This document shows positions 14,282 through 18,094 of a stretch of 18,094 nucleotides of DNA, piece by piece. The notes under the pieces are model-generated. The model ran no database searches. It was not told where the DNA came from and saw only the letters and a program-made list of their open reading frames with translations. Source of the DNA: an uncultured Bacteroidales bacterium (GTDB taxonomy: Bacteria; Bacteroidota; Bacteroidia; Bacteroidales; Paludibacteraceae); NCBI GenBank assembly GCA_937886455.1, contig CALGCU010000007.1, forward strand, positions 1-18,094. Reading direction: 5' to 3'. The translations under genes were made by a program, and so were the position numbers. Positions within the stretch are counted from its first letter, which is position 1. Each line of letters opens with the position of its first letter.

Positions 14282-16189
14282 ATGGGAAAAATTATTGGTA
14301 TAGACTTAGGAACTACTAATTCATGCGTAGCCGTAATGGAAGGTAATGAACCAGTGGTTGTAACTAACAGTGAAGGAAAAAGAACAACACCTTCAGTAGT
14401 AGGCTTTATTGAAGGAGGCGAAAGAAAAGTAGGTGACCCTGCTAAACGTCAAGCTATCACTAATCCACACAAAACTATTTACTCTATCAAACGCTTTATG
14501 GGAGAAACCTATGATCGTTTGAACAAAGAAATTGAAAGAGTGCCTTACAAAGTAGTACGTGGCGACAATAACACACCACGTGTTGACATTGATGGTCGCC
14601 TCTACACCCCACAAGAAATTTCTGCTATTATCTTGCAAAAGATGAAAAAGACAGCAGAAGACTACCTTGGACAAGAAGTGACAGAAGCTGTTATCACTGT
14701 GCCAGCATATTTTAACGATGCACAACGTCAAGCAACTAAAGAAGCCGGAGAAATTGCCGGATTGAACGTAAGACGTATTGTCAACGAACCAACAGCAGCA
14801 GCACTTGCCTACGGTCTTGATAAGAGCAATAAAGATATGAAAATTGTTGTATTTGACTGTGGTGGTGGTACACATGACGTGTCTGTGCTTGAATTGGGTG
14901 ATGGTGTATTTGAAGTGAAATCAACTGATGGAGACACCCACCTTGGAGGAGATGACTTTGACCACAGAATTATTGATTGGCTTGTGCAAGAGTTTAAAGA
15001 CGAAAACGGTGGAGTGGACTTGAGTAAAGACCCAATGGCGCTTCAACGATTAAAAGAAGCTGCTGAAAAGGCAAAAATTGAACTTTCTAACACCACCAGT
15101 TCAGAAATCAATTTGCCATATATCATGCCGGTTGATGGAATGCCTAAACACTTGGTGAGAACACTTACACGTGCTAAGTTTGAACAACTTGTGGATGACC
15201 TTATCCAACGCACTATTGAGCCATGTCGTACAGCGCTCAGAAACGCAGGCCTTTCTACATCTGATATTGATGAAATAATCCTTGTAGGTGGATCAACCCG
15301 TATTCCAGCTATTCAAGCAGCAGTAGAAAAATTCTTCGGTAAAGCACCATCTAAGGGTGTAAACCCTGATGAAGTAGTAGCCATCGGTGCGGCTATCCAA
15401 GGAGGTGTACTCACAGGCGAAGTAAAAGACGTGCTCTTGCTTGACGTGACTCCACTTTCACTTGGTATAGAAACCATGGGAGGCGTGATGACAAAACTCA
15501 TCGAAGCTAACACAACCATTCCTACCAAGAAATCAGAAACCTTTACTACAGCAGTTGACAATCAACCTTCCGTAGAAATACATGTGTTGCAAGGCGAACG
15601 TTCTATGGCAAAAGACAATAAGACTATCGGACGTTTCCACCTTGACGGAATCATGCCGGCACGTCGTGGAGAACCACAAATTGAAGTAACATTTGACATT
15701 GACGCAAACGGTATCTTGAATGTATCAGCCAAAGACAAAGCAACCGGTAAAGAACAAAAGATACGTATTGAAGCTTCCAGTGGATTGAGTGATGAAGAAA
15801 TCAAACGCATGAAAGCAGAAGCAGAAGCTAATGCTGAAGCAGACAAGAAAGAAAAAGAACGCGTTGATAAAATCAACCAAGCCGACAGTATGATTTTCCA
15901 AACAGAAAAACAACTGAAAGAAATTGGTGATAAGATTCCGGCTGACAAGAAAGCACCTATCGAAGCAGCACTTGAAAAGCTCAAAGAAGCTCACAAGTCA
16001 CAAGACATCGCTGCTATTGATGCTGCAATGAATGACCTCAACAATGCATTCCAGGCTGCAAGCCAAGAAATGTACAATGCACAAAACGCACAAGCAGGTC
16101 AACAAAATGCCGACTTCTCACAACAACAATCACAAAACACCAATAAAGGTGACGATGTGACCGACGTTGATTTCGAGGAGGTGAAGTAA
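14282..16189 (+). CDS. dnaK: Chaperone DnaK (Hsp70)
   Basis: DnaK is the ATP-driven Hsp70 chaperone that works with DnaJ and GrpE on unfolded proteins. The 635-residue protein is full length. The nucleotide-binding domain starts IIGIDLGTTNSCVAVMEG and has VPAYFNDAQRQATKEAG, RIVNEPTAAALAYG and LVGGSTRIPA. The linker/substrate-domain junction is DVLLLDVTPLSLGIET. The lid is Lys/Glu/Ala-rich, followed by a Gln/Asn-rich tail and the C-terminal DVTDVDFEEVK. In phosphate loop 2 the usual DLGGGTFD reads DCGGGTHD (192-199), with Cys and His in place of Leu and Phe around T197. No dnaJ or grpE is adjacent. Its codons are rich in A and C (many CTT, AAC, GAC, CCA), unlike the genes left of 9600, which fits high expression. 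It is a single-gene unit with its own control region and terminator. Confidence 0.97.
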   Translation: MGKIIGIDLGTTNSCVAVMEGNEPVVVTNSEGKRTTPSVVGFIEGGERKVGDPAKRQAITNPHKTIYSIKRFMGETYDRLNKEIERVPYKVVRGDNNTPRVDIDGRLYTPQEISAIILQKMKKTAEDYLGQEVTEAVITVPAYFNDAQRQATKEAGEIAGLNVRRIVNEPTAAALAYGLDKSNKDMKIVVFDCGGGTHDVSVLELGDGVFEVKSTDGDTHLGGDDFDHRIIDWLVQEFKDENGGVDLSKDPMALQRLKEAAEKAKIELSNTTSSEINLPYIMPVDGMPKHLVRTLTRAKFEQLVDDLIQRTIEPCRTALRNAGLSTSDIDEIILVGGSTRIPAIQAAVEKFFGKAPSKGVNPDEVVAIGAAIQGGVLTGEVKDVLLLDVTPLSLGIETMGGVMTKLIEANTTIPTKKSETFTTAVDNQPSVEIHVLQGERSMAKDNKTIGRFHLDGIMPARRGEPQIEVTFDIDANGILNVSAKDKATGKEQKIRIEASSGLSDEEIKRMKAEAEANAEADKKEKERVDKINQADSMIFQTEKQLKEIGDKIPADKKAPIEAALEKLKEAHKSQDIAAIDAAMNDLNNAFQAASQEMYNAQNAQAGQQNADFSQQQSQNTNKGDDVTDVDFEEVK

Positions 16190-16216
16190 CAAGCTAAAAT
16201 AGTTGATTCAATCTTT

Positions 16217-16251
16217 GAAAAGGTGTAACAAAATCCTTGCTACACCTTTTC
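16217..16251 (+). terminator. Rho-independent terminator after dnaK
   Basis: GAAAAGGTGTA (16217-16227) pairs perfectly with TACACCTTTTC (16241-16251) around a 13-base loop, followed by TTTTTCC. It ends dnaK transcription 22 bases before the next start codon. Confidence 0.85.
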
Positions 16252-16273
16252 TTTTTCCTCTTTACCGTTTTAA

Positions 16274-18094
16274 ATGATGCAATTACACTTTTCACATACT
16301 ATTCAATCTGTTGCTCACTATATCGTCAATAAGATGCCGATAGAGTTGAGCCCTAACATGGCTTTTTGTGAGGAATGTGAAGATGAAAACGGCGAAGAGG
16401 TTGATTTGTTGCTTATTAAAATAAGTGATGGCAATAAACGGAAGGTTCAACGGCTTATCGATCATGAAATCAAGCCTTTGTGTAATAAAGATATTCCGGG
16501 ATTTATAAAGACTATCTATGCCGACTATGATGAGCAACATTCAGTTTACTACATTGTTTATGAGCATTCTGTCTTGCTTGATAATTTGTCAGAGACTTCA
16601 CTTGGCATCACAGATGTAATCCAAATAGCAGAAGGATTGAATCATTTCAAGAAAAGCAACAATTCACATACATTCTTGATTGCGCCATCTTATATGGCGG
16701 TTGGTCAGGACGAGAAAGTCAAGTTGCGTTTTGCACGTCTCTTTAGTATATTTGCGGAGGAACAACTTTTAGAAGACAAGTATTTGTCACCCGAACTTCG
16801 TGATTATCTTAAAGACAAGTTAATAAAGCCCGCCCCACAAATTCAAAGCGATATTTATTCACTGATTATGGCATTCCAACCATTTTTGGATAAATATCAG
16901 GGGACTAAATATCAATCCCTCATTCAAGAAATTATAACCAAAGGTCTACAGGAGGATCGCCGAAAGCGTTTTTCCAAATATTCTGAATTGATAGACCTAC
17001 TTCAGCAATTACCATCTTTACATTCCGACTCTCCCATCATTCAGGTGGTCACTAATCCAGAGTATGAGAAGGATTTTGAGCCAATAATAAGGTCGATGAA
17101 TTATCGCACATGGATGTGGGTAGAGCCTAAACGTTCAAAAGCGAAAAGAGAAATCACTGGTCTTTTTACTACTGATGCATATTGTGGACGTTTTTTTGTC
17201 AATGAGGAAGGTTACATCTTTATTCCTTATACAGCATGTAATCAAGAGAAAGATGAGCGACTTGTTCAAAGAGAAGATGCCTTTCTTGCGAAGTTTCAGT
17301 TCTCACTAGAAGAGTGTGAAGACACTTATAATTGTAGTATATTTTTTAAAGAAAAGTTTGAGCAGATCAATCATTTAGCAGCTTTACACACTACTCGAAA
17401 CAATGAATTGACTACATGGCAGAAACTTCCTGAAGCAGAAAAGGAATTTGTTGAAGCCAATGCATTCAAGGTTATCTATGATAAGCGTGAATTATCCTCT
17501 GATGGCAATCGAATTGTCTTTACATTGTCTGAAAACACCAAGTCTTGGGGTGAAATAAAGGAGATAAAAAACATGAAAAAAATTGGATTTATCGATTATT
17601 TGGATTCAAGAATTAATACAAAGAGAGGATGCCGCATGGATCCTGACAATCCACCACTTTGCATGATGTATCATCAGGTTTTAGATGCTTGGATGAATGA
17701 ATTGAATGAAACCACAGAAAAAAGACGTGAAAATCGTCAAACTGAGACTCCATTATGTCAGGGCTATCTGAATTATATAGAGGATGTTTGGGATAAGATT
17801 GAGATATCAGATAATTATGTCAATTGGATAAATAAGACTTTTGAATCCCATATTGAAGCAGAACTGTCAGCATATTTGGAAAGGGCTAAAAAATACGGCA
17901 AAAAATTGAAAGGTAAACGGCTTGCTACAGTCAAAGAAAATTTTGGGCCATATCCTAAAATGAAAGAACTTATTCATGTTTGGATTCGTTCGCATATTCA
18001 ATTGCAGCCATGCAGCACAAACACAAAAGATAGACTTGAAGACATATTGAATGGCAGAATAACTGTGGAAGATATCGTTTATATTCAAGATGAA
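16274..18094 (+). CDS. Large protein with an N-terminal pseudokinase-like domain (partial, runs off the edge)
   Basis: The frame is open from tandem ATGs (16274/16277) to the window end: 607 codons and no stop. Residues ~1-247 show a protein-kinase layout. K49 in LLLIKI sits where the VAIK lysine falls and E65 in LIDHEI at the alphaC glutamate; YYIVYEH (92-98) resembles the hinge; YLSPEL (170-175) resembles the APE motif; SDIYSL (192-197) is the DxWSxG-type segment; and EDRRKRFSKYSEL (227-239) carries the C-lobe Arg. The glycine loop has no glycines (ELSPNMAFCEE), the HRD loop reads NSHTFLIAPSYMAV (130-143), and DFG reads RFARLF (152-157), so catalysis is unlikely. Residues ~250-607 are soluble, mixed, and match no family I can name; W382-E420 (WQKLPEAEKEF..VF) faintly recalls the segment before the helicase core of Upf1-like proteins, a weak guess. 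It is 84 bases after dnaK with no clear promoter of its own. Confidence 0.6.
   Translation, partial: MMQLHFSHTIQSVAHYIVNKMPIELSPNMAFCEECEDENGEEVDLLLIKISDGNKRKVQRLIDHEIKPLCNKDIPGFIKTIYADYDEQHSVYYIVYEHSVLLDNLSETSLGITDVIQIAEGLNHFKKSNNSHTFLIAPSYMAVGQDEKVKLRFARLFSIFAEEQLLEDKYLSPELRDYLKDKLIKPAPQIQSDIYSLIMAFQPFLDKYQGTKYQSLIQEIITKGLQEDRRKRFSKYSELIDLLQQLPSLHSDSPIIQVVTNPEYEKDFEPIIRSMNYRTWMWVEPKRSKAKREITGLFTTDAYCGRFFVNEEGYIFIPYTACNQEKDERLVQREDAFLAKFQFSLEECEDTYNCSIFFKEKFEQINHLAALHTTRNNELTTWQKLPEAEKEFVEANAFKVIYDKRELSSDGNRIVFTLSENTKSWGEIKEIKNMKKIGFIDYLDSRINTKRGCRMDPDNPPLCMMYHQVLDAWMNELNETTEKRRENRQTETPLCQGYLNYIEDVWDKIEISDNYVNWINKTFESHIEAELSAYLERAKKYGKKLKGKRLATVKENFGPYPKMKELIHVWIRSHIQLQPCSTNTKDRLEDILNGRITVEDIVYIQDE

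Noticed and set aside
14393..14875. 160-codon minus-strand frame inside dnaK
   Set aside because: It is antisense to the highly conserved DnaK nucleotide-binding domain; its Cys/Phe-rich product fits no family.
16292..16540. Minus-strand frame opposite the start of the last gene
   Set aside because: The + strand frame is open for at least 607 codons and shows kinase-like motifs here; the minus frame is a shadow.
16274..17014. Active Ser/Thr kinase
   Set aside because: The catalytic HRD Asp and DFG Asp positions are replaced and the glycine loop is missing, so an active kinase is unlikely.

Overview
The window looks like a stretch of a Bacteroidales (phylum Bacteroidota) chromosome. Evidence: the gene families are typical of that order (a two-domain DUF1599/Nmad1 protein, a DoxX plus thioredoxin-like BT_3928-type protein, and a CarboxypepD_reg-like/DUF5686 outer-membrane protein); Shine-Dalgarno sequences are weak; and at least two intergenic regions carry the Bacteroides-type promoter TTTG-N19..21-TANNTTTG. 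The paired rubrerythrin and flavodiiron protein genes suggest an anaerobe. The genus cannot be fixed from sequence alone. Every supported gene lies on the + strand.

Layout. (1) 1-717: no supportable gene; AT-rich DNA with several families of degenerate repeats and small hairpins, then a probable promoter. (2) 718-7758: one tightly packed run of sstT (Ser/Thr transporter), thiL (thiamine-phosphate kinase), a Wzx/MOP-type flippase, xerD (tyrosine recombinase) and a large DUF5686 outer-membrane protein. Gaps are 3 to 13 bases, and the last pair overlaps by 4 bases. (3) 7759-10453: a transcription unit with a clear promoter, then DUF1599/Nmad1, the BT_3928-like DoxX protein, tpiA and a strong terminator. 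(4) 10454-14033: an intergenic region with a promoter, then rubrerythrin, an A-type flavodiiron protein and an NSS-family Na+ symporter, closed by a terminator. This reads as an O2/peroxide-detoxification unit with a transporter attached. (5) 14034-16251: dnaK alone, behind a region dense in inverted and direct repeats that includes an exact match to the sigma-54 core, and with its own terminator. (6) 16274-18094: an open reading frame of at least 607 codons running off the right edge.

The most unusual gene is the last one. Its first ~247 residues keep the layout of a Hanks-type protein kinase: a beta3-like Lys, an alphaC-like Glu, an SPE (APE-like) motif, an SDIYSL motif and a C-terminal Arg helix. 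The glycine loop, the HRD catalytic loop and the DFG motif are all replaced, so it is probably a pseudokinase joined to a long, unrecognised C-terminal region. It sits just after dnaK, and its composition differs from the G/T-rich genes on the left.

Other points worth attention are the symmetric elements upstream of dnaK, an unusual DCGGGTHD phosphate-binding loop in DnaK, a 42-base repeat shared by the sstT and rubrerythrin upstream regions, a perfect GC-rich hairpin inside the flavodiiron coding sequence, and the strong G/T coding-strand bias of the first ten kilobases.
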